From Raphanus sativus (Eukaryota > Streptophyta > Magnoliopsida > Brassicales > Brassicaceae): 64,000 bases of DNA. This document shows, piece by piece, positions 50,301 to 59,442 of the stretch. The notes beneath the pieces were generated by a model. It was not told the origin of the DNA. It ran no database searches and saw only the letters and a list, made by a program, of their open reading frames with translations. Made by a program: the position numbers and the translations under genes. Position 1 is the first letter of the stretch, and each line of letters begins with the position of its first letter. The stretch is taken from contig NC_079514.1 of the NCBI RefSeq assembly GCF_000801105.2, positions 30,925,075 to 30,989,074 on the forward strand. The letters run 5' to 3'.

Positions 50301-51369
50301 GGGTCTACAACCGAGCTTGAAGGGGATGGAAGACACCTATATTTGGCAGCCGCTGGCAACAGGAGTGTACACAACACGATCAGGCTACAACTCTGCGGTC
50401 GGAGAAGCACAGCCTAGAAATGAAACCAGCAACATCAACTCGCAAGATTTTCACTGGATTAAAGACTTATGGGCCAAGGAGTACTCACCAAAACTGAAAG
50501 TCTTTGTGTGGTCCATCATCCAGGGAGCAATACCACTAGGAGAAAATCTGCAGAAGAGAGGTATGGGGTTAGACGTTTGTTGCCCCCATTGCAAGGAACC
50601 AGAAACCCCATTACATACCTTCTTTCTCTGTGAATTTGCGAGTAAAGTCTGGGCAAACATCCCGTTGAAGGAGACAGTTCACATAGCTGTAGGAGATTCT
50701 TTCAAAGTTGCAATCACCCGGTTCCGCCAGGCTATATGTCTCCCCCCAGTAGGGGTCTCGACAGATATTATGCCTTGGATTTGCTGGTCAATCTGGAAGG
50801 ACCGCAACTCCCGCCTCTTTGAGAATCGAGGATCAACACCTGAGGAGATAGCAATAAGAGGGATCAGGCTAGCGAGAGAATGGAACCAAGCACAACAAGC
50901 AAATGAGAAAAAGGAGAAAAACTTACCTCGAGTGGACAATCAACAGAGACAACCGACGACGAATCTGATTGAATGTCGAACAGATGCGGCTTGGAATAAA
51001 GGAAAGAAGAGGGCAGGTCTGGCTTGGGTCTTCAACGGCCTACCAAACACTCTCCAGAGAAGTGGATCGACGACACAGGATTTCGTCACTTCCCCCTTGA
51101 TCGCGGAAGCACTTGCGATTCGATCAGGGCTTTGCATGGCGGCAACGATGGAGCTCCCAAAGCTCAAAGTTTGCTCCGACAGCTCAACGCTCATAGCAGC
51201 AATCAACAACAAGTACCAGATGAAGGAAATTGTGGGTATCGTCAGAGACATCCAAGAAATCTCCTCTGGTTTCGATTTCATTAGTTTCACGCATATCTCT
51301 CGTAAGAACAATGGAGAGGCAGACTCTCTTGCTAAACAGGCCTTAGGGCTTTCTCTTTGTAATATTTAA
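47263..51369 (+). CDS. LINE ORF2: endonuclease, reverse transcriptase, RNase H
   Basis: The frame is open from 47263, after TAG 47260-47262. Residues are numbered here from the GTG at 47350, giving 1339 aa. APE-type endonuclease: SWN at 3-5, E34, GDFN at 134-137, SDH at 219-221. Reverse transcriptase: DKAPGPDGF, D572 in KTDMSKAYD, GIRQGDPLSP, and the catalytic FADD at 677-680. A zf-RVT region (CCPHC...H...C) lies in the last third. A C-terminal RNase H (RVT_3 type) has D1212, E1253, D1277 and D1325, so the DEDD set is complete. There is no ATG before the SWN motif: the first in-frame ATG (M33) would remove the catalytic Asn, so translation must use a non-AUG start, reinitiation after ORF1, or a -1 shift. 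No stop interrupts the protein. Confidence 0.94.
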   Translation, partial: DSEPTDITHPSDDQKEGGFSGRAKPGSLVVASWNCCGLGNPITVQRLKEIHKKNVPDIIFLMETKNPDSMILDKLQWLNIEKFHSVPPETPGGGGLFLTWRKDIDLTVISATKNYIHTSIRYKGRRFNTTFLYGEPDHTKRNEQWNAVANLQGSQGDPWLLTGDFNEIVDNSEKCGGTIRAEGTFTSFRTFLSENELFDLKYHGSFLSWRGVRHTHLVQCRLDRAMCNSAWADMFPSCRSQYLRYEGSDHRPLLTFLDTTMIKGRGIFRFDRRLKDNPAVKELVKTVWERSANLEVQEQLAQCRKAICKWSKEFYEASKQAVEDLRKALDTAMSNPIPDENLIAEINTKLLITYKEEENFWKQRSRQLWLALGDSNSGFFHATTKVRKAKNRMTVLEDEEGVPWFEEEQISQVVSKYYEKLFTASTYNEEQTVQEALKPCVSQEQNEALIQEPSPQEIKEATFAIHPDKAPGPDGFSASFFQANWDTVGPAVVQEIQLFFTTGHLAQKINHTYVRLIPKNLEAKRVEDYRPIALCNVYYKIISKLLSIRMKPVLSSIISENQSAFIPGRSISDNVLITHEVLHFLKGSKAEKRCTMAVKTDMSKAYDRLEWKFISTVLLKLGFHSTWVNWIMECISTVSYSYLINDSVYGMVQPYRGIRQGDPLSPYIFILCGEVLSGLCKRAELRGELQGIRVARRCPRVSHLLFADDTMFFCSATKKSCEALQSIILRYERASGQMINKTKSAITFSSKTPTLMRNEAKAVLGINREGGEGKYLGLPENFGRRKKDIFTSIVDRIRQRAAGWSTRFLSKAGKLTMLKSVLTAIPTYTMTCFMIPVSLCKRIQSALTRFWWDGTDDKRKMCWVSWPNLSRPKSDGGLGFRDIQTFNQALLAKLAWRIITNPECLLARTMKGKYCQHKSFLEVSPLAGCSHGLRSILFGRDLLKANLGKAIGNGQTTKLWQDAWISLNDQTKPMGPIKEDDLDLRVSDILTSDLQWNKKRIEELLPLYAEKIQGLQPSLKGMEDTYIWQPLATGVYTTRSGYNSAVGEAQPRNETSNINSQDFHWIKDLWAKEYSPKLKVFVWSIIQGAIPLGENLQKRGMGLDVCCPHCKEPETPLHTFFLCEFASKVWANIPLKETVHIAVGDSFKVAITRFRQAICLPPVGVSTDIMPWICWSIWKDRNSRLFENRGSTPEEIAIRGIRLAREWNQAQQANEKKEKNLPRVDNQQRQPTTNLIECRTDAAWNKGKKRAGLAWVFNGLPNTLQRSGSTTQDFVTSPLIAEALAIRSGLCMAATMELPKLKVCSDSSTLIAAINNKYQMKEIVGIVRDIQEISSGFDFISFTHISRKNNGEADSLAKQALGLSLCNI

Positions 51370-51436
51370 CCCATGTGGGCCGACATTGCCGTTTGGGCTT
51401 TATTTAAGTAATTTCGTGACAAAAAAAAAAAAAAAA

Positions 51437-51448
51437 CGCGCAAAATAT
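51437..51448. repeat. LINE target-site duplication, right copy
   Basis: CGCGCAAAATAT, directly after the A tail. It matches 45186-45197. Confidence 0.9.
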
Positions 51449-51795
51449 CATGTTTGGCAACATGTTGGCGGCTGGTCAACTACTCAACGCGAAAGACATT
51501 GCTGAACGCACTTTCTTGCGTTTCTCCTACACAGAAAAGCGACTTCCAATTAAATTATCTACGTCTCTATCTATAATAGTAACACAAGTAATTTTATATA
51601 ACAAAATATTCTCATATATTTTTGACTCATAGTTTGATTCTTATTTTCTTTTCAAGAATATTTATACCATATACTGTTTATATATTGTGTAGGCGACAAT
51701 TAAGACGACTTAATTGATGTGTGAACAAAGAGAACGGTGCTCTTCTCCCACTTTGTTTTCAGTCAATAAAGGATAGCTTATAAATCAAAAATATA
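51449..51795. other. Flanking intergenic DNA
   Basis: A less AT-rich start (51450-51560) carries a 60-codon frame beginning MFGNMLAAGQLLNAKDIAER. It is not recognised; it may be an old gene relic into which the LINE inserted. Confidence 0.35.
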
Positions 51796-51817
51796 TTCCT
51801 TCCGTTTCTAAAAGATA

Positions 51818-53196
51818 CTAGATCTTGACCCGCACGCCCGTGCGGGTGTATTTTCAAAATTATGTTGCTATTTATTTTTATATTATTAAGGCTGAATAAA
51901 AATTTAAATCTGAAGAACTAAACTGATTCCGATCCGAAAGAGTAGTACCAAACTCGAACCAAAATGATTAAATATATAATTGTTCAAAATTTTGATGTTT
52001 TAGAGAATCGAAACCGGATCCGATCCGAAGTGAAGTATTTCAGATACCAAAATGTATCCGAAAAAAAGATTTATATACTATATATATTAGATTTAATGTA
52101 TATAAAAATATCCAGAATATATATGATACTTTTAAGTTGGTTTAAATGCTTAATATATATAAAAATATTCAAAAATAAATATCTAAAATAGTTAGTATAC
52201 TCATAACACCAAAAATACCAAATAAGTATTGATTCTCGATCCAAATATTTAAATCAAACCAATTTATATGTTAAGTTTAGGTATTCAGACATATGTTATT
52301 CAAATTTATATGTAATATATTATTTATTTATAGATTTTGAGAAATTTAAAGTATATATAATGAATTTTAAAATTTTAAAATTAATTTAAATAGATTATAT
52401 GAACCCAAACCGAACCCACAAAGTTTCGAATAGAATTCAAACTGAAATTTAGAAATATCTGAATGGGCTCAAATCTTTGATCCCGGAAACCCGAAACCCA
52501 AATAGATCCGAACCAAATCCGAATGGATACCCTAACGCCCACCTCTAGTCACTATTATTTATGAAGTCACTATTATATATCATAAATAGTCATATAATTA
52601 ATAGTATTTTATATATACTATCATATAAATACTTACATATATTATATTTTTAAAATTTAATGTGAAATATAAAAACCATAACTTAAGTCGGTACATTAAA
52701 TTGGGGTTTTTATTATTTTTTTGATATATATTGAAAACATTTTTTAATTATGGTTATTGTAAAATATTTTAGTAAAAATAAAATTTTGAATGTATGCATA
52801 TTTTAAATCAATTTCTGATACAAATCAACTTTAAATTATTATTTTGATTTGAAATATGTATATAAAGTTTAAATTTTATTTTATGATTATATTAGACAAA
52901 AAATGTTTTTAAGTAATTAGAGTAGTCCATTTTCGTATATTTTAAAGTTGACTCAAATAGATAGTTTTTCATAATATAAAGTCTTCTAATTTTTGTTAAT
53001 AACATAAACCCATTATTTTTATTAGTATATTGCTATCTATGTTTCCAAACAACAATATATTTTTATAATGCTAATCATGTTTCCAAACAAACCTGTTTTT
53101 TTAATTGATATCCATATTTCCAAACAAACTTGTTTTTAAACTGTTATCCATGTTTCCAAACAAATATAATTAGTACTTCAATTTTAATAATATAGA
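51818..53196 (-). mobile_element. Helitron A of a head-to-tail pair
   Basis: On the minus strand it starts TCTATATTATTAAAATTG at 53196. It ends with the hairpin CCGCACGGGCGTGCGG, then GTCAAGAT and CTAG at 51818-51821, followed by T. It is 1379 bp and non-coding. Near its 5' end are four copies of a roughly 40-bp unit with GTTTGGAAACAT (53000-53165). It is the complete sister of the truncated element at 1651-3026. Confidence 0.8.
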
Positions 53197-53197
53197 A

Positions 53198-54451
53198 TTA
53201 GAGCTTGACGCGGACGTCTGTGGGTGTATATTTTACGTTTTTATCAATAAAATTTTGTTTTGTATAAATGATATATATTAATAATTTTAAATGTATTACA
53301 GATCTAATATAATAAAAATAAAAATTTAAACCTTTTTTGACCGACATTAGTATCATATAAACATATCCCCTATTTATAAATAACTAAACTTATATTTATA
53401 TGGAAATAATATACAATAATCTATCATTAAAAAATTTAAAATGTGAGTTTAAAAATTATATTGGATAAGTTTATTATCAATAGGAGTTTATTTTCAATAA
53501 GAGATATATAACTATGAGATTGTATTTTTAAATCATAAGAAATATATGACTATGAGATTGTATTTTTAAAAAGAAAAAAATTACAATTAACATTTAAAAA
53601 TAAAATGATTAATCAGTTTATCTCAATTTTTATCATATAAAACATTTGGATTAACATCTGTACTAAAATAAACATAAATTCTAATTTTATTGAATCGCTA
53701 GTTACTAACTGATTTATATAATAAATATGTTGAAATAGTACATGTATATACTTGTCTGTCTAAATAAATGGTTTAGATGATTCCATTATATATCAGTACT
53801 TGTCTGTCTAAACAAATTTGAAGTGATTAGTATCCGATATATTGGTTAATATCCATTTTTTCTGAATTGACAGGTGCAAGGAAGATTTTCATAAATATTG
53901 ATCTTATGTTTGAAAGATTAGATTTATTCTCGAGCAATATTGCAATTATTAAATAAATAAGAAAACCGAATGGTTTTTACTCCAAACTGAATTTGACAAA
54001 CCAACTGGTTTTGCATCGGAAAAAAAAATGGTTTTGCATCGAAGTATATTATGTAAGAAACCAAAAATATTGATATATATATATATATATTTATTTAGAT
54101 TTTTGGTAAATCTCTGACCATCGTTTTAGTATCTCTTTCGGTAGAAAACGGTTGTTATAATAGTTTAGATTTGTGCTCATGTGAAATATGATTATAAGTC
54201 CAATTTATGGTTAGAGATGGTTAGAATTAGACATGTGAACTGGTTAAAAATGGTTAGATAAAATACAATTAGGTCCAGTTAAAAGTAAGTTATATTAAAA
54301 ATGTTTAGCCCATTAAAAATTAGAACAAAAAAACGTGATGGGCTTAAAAATACTCAAAAGATTTTTAATTTAAAGCAGTGGCAGTCAATTGTAAATAATG
54401 AAATGAAGTGAGGGTTAATTCCCATTTGTACTTCACTTTTAATAGAATAGA
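53198..54451 (-). mobile_element. Helitron B of a head-to-tail pair
   Basis: On the minus strand it starts TCTATTCTATTAAAAGTG at 54451 (preceded by A). It ends CACCCACAGACGTCCGCGTC then AAGCT and CTAA (plus-strand TTAG at 53198-53201). The hairpin is degenerate but CTAA still fits the CTRR rule. 1254 bp, non-coding. One nucleotide separates it from Helitron A. Confidence 0.72.
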
Positions 54452-54647
54452 TATGTTATAAATTTTTCAAATTTGTTAAGAAAAATATAAAATTATAGTT
54501 ATCAATGCATTATTTTTTTAATGAACTATTCTCCACAATTTTTAACCAATAAAATTTTAATAAATACAATTATATTTTTTTAAATATATTCAATTTGTCA
54601 TTAATCAATGTATTAAAAACACAAAAAATGTATCTTTCTGAAACGAA

Positions 54648-55552
54648 TATTTTTTCCAGAACGTAAATCTTTTCAAAATGAAAAGAATATAGCTTATACA
54701 CAGACGAGTCACTGAATTACATCACCATTCATAAATTACGTGACACCTTTTAATATTTACATTTGCTAAACATACAAAAACCCGAATAGATAATAGTATA
54801 ATAAACTAACCAAGTGCTTTTGATTTACTGGTAATAGAAATCCGACTGGAGTCTTCGCTTTGGGTTTGAGTCGTTTTAACCACTTTTCCGCCTATAATCA
54901 TCTGTGTGCCCGGATAGAAGGTCTCATGGAGATAATTCTGGGCTTACTGCTTGGGATCCTCACGATCCTCGAATAAAAAAATAATAGTATTAATAAAACT
55001 TCGCTTAATAAGTATAGTATCTACTATCTAGTTCCTACACAGCTGATTTATACAAATTACCGATAAAGTTTGAACTTGTAAAATAAGCAAACTCCCTTAT
55101 ATGTTCAGACAACCCCATTTAAGCGACGAACCTAGGGATGCTATGTGAAATTAAATGCATAAATAAACTAGCTCACTTTAGTAGATGAATGAAGCTGAAT
55201 AATATTCAGTTGATTAATTGATTGAACTTTAAGATTTATATTGTTAATTGCTTAAATATAGGAGGCTGGGAGCAGATTCCAGCTCACAAATCTTGTGCCC
55301 ATCTCCACAAGTAGTTTGTGAAGTCAAACAAAAATTTCTACTTTTTTAACACACACACACCCTCTCTTTCTCTCTCATAATAGTCAAACTAATTAAGTGC
55401 ATATATATGTTGTATGGGTGTTCTTCATTAGCATAATATCCCTGAGAAGTGTGAGAACTTGTTATAAGCTCTTTTCCTTTTTTTTTGAAAAAATTGTTAA
55501 GCTCTTTTCTCTCCTATTCATTTCTCTCTTCTCTATCTCTCTTAGTGTCACC
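54648..55552. other. LHT1 upstream region
   Basis: 54840-54975 is a short less AT-rich block (GGAGTCTTCGCTTTGGGTTT ... GGATCCTCACGATCC) of unknown nature. The remainder should include the LHT1 promoter and a CT-rich leader (55360-55550), but no single convincing TATA box was picked; ATATATAT lies at 55400-55407. Confidence 0.45.
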
Positions 55553-58427
55553 ATGGTATCTCAGCCTCCTCAAGATGATTATGTGAGTCTCTCTTTTTCC
55601 TATTTTGATTAAGATCTTGTGTTTATTGAATTTTGTTAAACAAAACTGAACTTTTAGTATTTTCTCATGAATGACACTAAAGATGGGGAGGGGGTCTATT
55701 TATTAAAATGATAAACAACGAGCCCTTCTAGTAAGAAAATATAATGAGAAATGAGGTTAATTTCTTTGTCTTTAGTATTGGCAGCTAAACTTCTTATTAT
55801 AATTTTTTTAGATTTTTTAAAAATTGTGATGCTTAAACTGTTCTTCACCTTTTGTTCGTAAGTTAGATCTTTACCTTTACAGATACCGTACGTCTGGCTT
55901 TTCCAAAGTTTAGGGAACTTGTACCAACCTAAACCGCCGTCTAAAAAGATAAACAGATCTTCCAAAAACCAACCCTTATAGTTTCAGATGATCTCTCTTT
56001 TACCCCAGTATTTATTATATGTAATTTTAAGCCTCAGCCCGTTTTCAAAAAAGAAAAGAACTATTAAGCCAAAATAATAAAATTAGTACCGACATAAATC
56101 ATTGACTTTTCTTCTTATTATATTATTTTTATGTAATAAACATATTAATCGTCGTGTATCTTTTTGGCGCGTAGTTTAGATCTTAACTTTAAGGTTCGTG
56201 CGTAACCACGGAAATAAATTTGAGACCAAGGGATCTTCCAAAATTCAACCTTATACTTTTCATTTGCTCTACTTCTGCCCTATAAGTGTTATCACATCCA
56301 TCTTTTGAGCCCAAAAAATCACGATTTGAGCGAACCAACTTAAAAATTAACTTGTTTCTGCCAATTTTGTGAAATTAAAAACAGGATGAAAAAACAGCGA
56401 GACAAAAAGAAATAGACGCTTGGTTACCAATTACTTCATCAAGAAATGCTAAATGGTGGTACTCTGCTTTTCACAACGTCACCGCCATGGTCGGTGCCGG
56501 AGTTCTCGGCCTCCCTTACGCCATGTCTCAGCTAGGCTGGTAAGATATCCAACCTATACCGGATACTGACTTAAACCGGATCTATCAAAAACTAAACCAA
56601 TTTTAATTTGGTTTTATAGGGGACCAGGAATTACAGTGATGGTTCTCTCATGGATCATAACACTATACACATTATGGCAAATGGTAGAAATGCACGAGAT
56701 GGTTCCGGGGAAGCGTTTTGATCGCTACCACGAGCTCGGACAACACGCGTTTGGAGAAAAACTTGGTCTCTACATAGTCGTGCCGCAACAGCTGATCGTG
56801 GAGATAGGCGTTTGCATCGTGTATATGGTCACTGGAGGCAAATCGCTAAAGAAGTTTCATGATCTTGTTTGTGATGATTGTAAACCCATCAAACTTACTT
56901 ACTTCATCATGATCTTCGCTTCTGTTCACTTCGTCCTCTCGCATCTCCCCAATTTCAATTCAATCTCTGGCGTTTCTCTCGCCGCCGCGGTTATGTCTCT
57001 AAGGTAATTGCTAAAACCGGTTGGTAATTGCTAAAAACCGGTTTATTAAACCGGTTATTCATAGGCCGGTATGGAAATTGGTACAAATTGAGAAAATTGT
57101 TTATATAACCAATAAAAATGAGGTGCTTTAACTTCCAAAATTTTCAAAGTTAAGAGTAAGAAAATGGTAATTAAATTTCTGTTTAGTTTAGATTTGGTTC
57201 AAACACTTTTGTGGAGAATAAACCATATATAATAATTTTGGTTCAGTTCAATTCATTAACCGGTTGTAAATAATTTTCCTTTGGTCTATAGCTACTCAAC
57301 AATCGCATGGGCAGCTTCGGCGAGTAAAGGTGTTCAAGAAGAAGTTGAATACGGTTACAAAGCAAAATCAACGGCCGGTACGGTATTCAATTTCTTCAGT
57401 GGTTTAGGTGATGTTGCATTCGCTTACGCGGGCCACAACGTGGTCCTTGAGATCCAAGCAACGATCCCTTCGACTCCCGAGAAGCCTTCAAAAGGTCCGA
57501 TGTGGAAAGGAGTCATCGTTGCTTACATCGTCGTCGCGCTCTGTTACTTTCCGGTGGCCTTCGTTGGATATTATATTTTCGGGAACGGTGTTGAAGACAA
57601 TATCCTCATGTCACTTAAGAAACCGGCTTGGTTAATCGCGACAGCTAACATGTTCGTTGTGATTCACGTTATTGGTAGTTACCAGGTGATTAATTTAAAC
57701 CGGTTTTAATCTTTTTAATATAAAAATTTGAATTGGCTGAATCTAAACCAAATCTTGTTTATTTATTTTTTTGCAGATTTATGCTATGCCGGTTTTTGAC
57801 ATGATGGAAACTTTGTTGGTCAAGAAGCTTAATTTCAGACCGACCACGATTCTCCGGTTCTGTGTTCGCAGTTTCTATGTTGGTAAGTTATGTGTATATA
57901 GAGAACTTTGAAAATGGTGTTATTTCGATCCATTAAACTGACTTTTTTCTTTTTTGGGTTTATGTAGCGGCAACAATGTTTCTTGGTATGACGTTTCCTT
58001 TCTTTGGTGGGCTCTTAGCGTTCTTTGGCGGATTCGCGTTTGCTCCAACGACATACTTCGTAAGATTGCGTTTTCTAAATTTTTTTTCTATTCGAGTTAG
58101 TTATTAATAATCTAATTTAAATACTGTTATTTTCTTCAGCTTCCTTGCATAATTTGGTTAGCTATCTACAAACCTAGGAAGTTCGGTTTATCTTGGTGGG
58201 CCAACTGGGTAAGTAACGTTATTATTAGTTTTTTTCTAGCGTTTGCAACCAAATCAATGGTTGCGTTTTGTGAAACTATTTTCTGAAAAGGAAAAAAAAA
58301 TCAAATGAGGTCTGTTGTTTTATTTCAGGTATGTATCGTGTTTGGTATTTTCTTGATGGTATTGTCGCCGATTGGAGGGCTAAGGACGATCGTCATTCAA
58401 GCAAAGGAATACACGTTTTACTCGTAA
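55553..58427 (+). CDS. LHT1: Lysine-histidine transporter 1, amino-acid/H+ symporter
   Basis: Eight coding exons: 55553-55582, 56385-56539, 56620-57003, 57292-57685, 57777-57882, 57968-58059, 58140-58208, 58329-58427. All introns are GT-AG and phases close, giving 442 residues (Arabidopsis LHT1 is about 446). The start sits in a good context (CACCATGG) and gives [10 protein letters not shown]; the first intron (802 nt) falls right after it. The AAAP-family core is clear: [49 protein letters not shown], and [20 protein letters not shown], then multiple membrane segments to the C-terminal FYS. LHT1 imports a broad range of neutral and acidic amino acids across the plasma membrane of root epidermis and mesophyll; this role is known for the family and inferred here. 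No break is seen. Confidence 0.96.
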
Positions 58428-59440
58428 TTGCCATGTAATATGACTAAGCAACATTAATATGTGTTAAGTTTTTTTCTCAAAAAAAAAGAGACATTAATGT
58501 GTGAAGAAGATTTTAAAATATCAACATGACACATAAAATCAGTGGTCTAATGCATGAGTTCTGAATTTGAAATCACTTTAGCGTTTGTATTTGTGTGTGT
58601 TACTGTGTGTGTATCTTCTTTTTTTTATTTGGAACACTACTGTGTTTGTATCTATTACTATTATATTAAACAATATATTTTGCTGTGCCAGAAAACCAAT
58701 ATATTTTGCTCTTCTCTCTTTTCTAAGTGTTTGGTTTTATCATATGTAAGATTCTTTGTGTTCTCAAGACAAAAATGATATATTTCACATTCTCTTAAGT
58801 TCCATCATTATAACCCCTAATCATATCCATGGTTGGCAAATAAATTATTTAAAATTTGAGGATTGAGATTTTTATATGTTGCATATAGGCTATATAGCAA
58901 CACAAATCAGAAGACTACAGATCCAAGTTAAGAAAGAATAATTAATTCGACACTTGATACATTACAAAACAATTTGCATGCATGTAGCTAGAAATACAAG
59001 TTCCTTGCTATGTGATGTCGAATATTATACACGAATAATATTTATGTATTTTTTTACTGGTTTATAACATATGTTGAGTCCTTGATTGAATCAAAATACG
59101 TGTTTAAGAATCTTTTTTCCTTTTTACTGAGTTTTTACATGGTTTAAATCGATTTGGAGAAAAGTCAAATTTAATACAAAATAAAAATTGCAGATGTGGA
59201 ACTGTGCAGATATGTCAAAAGTTTAGCTAGAGATGAAATATTTTTATCGGTATATTGAGTTTCAATTTGGACAGAAAAAAAAAATTTGAATCAATGTTAC
59301 TGAATACTGGTCTATTGTCGTTTATACAAGAAAAAAGAAATTTGGTTTCTTTATTTTCGTTTGGTCATACATGATTTTTGATCTATACATACTATTTTGA
59401 GTCCTTGTTTAAAGCAAAATTGAATCAATGTTACTAAATA
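58428..59440. other. LHT1 3' flank and AT-rich intergenic DNA
   Basis: No gene. No canonical AATAAA lies close to the LHT1 stop. The 74-codon frame at 58554 is not credible as a gene. Confidence 0.5.
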
Positions 59441-59442
59441 CT

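Larger units (their letters stand above)
45198..51436 (+). mobile_element. Full-length L1-type LINE retrotransposon
   Basis: A 6.2-kb non-LTR element bounded by a 12-17 bp target-site duplication. It has a 5' UTR of about 400 bp (45198-45595), ORF1, ORF2, a 3' UTR of about 50 bp and a 16-A tail (51421-51436, partly shared with the target duplication). The body is much richer in G and C than the flanking DNA. Both ORFs are uninterrupted and catalytic residues are present, so the insertion looks recent and may be competent. Confidence 0.95.
51796..54647. mobile_element. Stowaway-like MITE interrupted by two Helitrons
   Basis: The left part, 51796-51817 (TTCCTTCCGTTTCTAAAAG), follows TA. The right part, 54452-54647, ends TGTATCTTTCTGAAACGAA, followed by TA. 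The ends are inverted repeats (CCGTTTCTAAAAGATA against TCGTTTCAGAAAGATA). Joined, the MITE would be about 218 bp, a normal Stowaway size. The break is at an A^T dinucleotide, the Helitron target. Confidence 0.7.

Noticed and set aside
54840..54975. tRNA gene or SINE
   Set aside because: The block is less AT-rich, but no A-box/B-box pair or cloverleaf could be built on either strand.
55397..55552. N-terminal extension of LHT1, since the frame upstream of the ATG is open
   Set aside because: There is no ATG in that frame before 55553, the sequence is CT-rich leader-like, and the 55553 start matches the LHT1 N-terminus.
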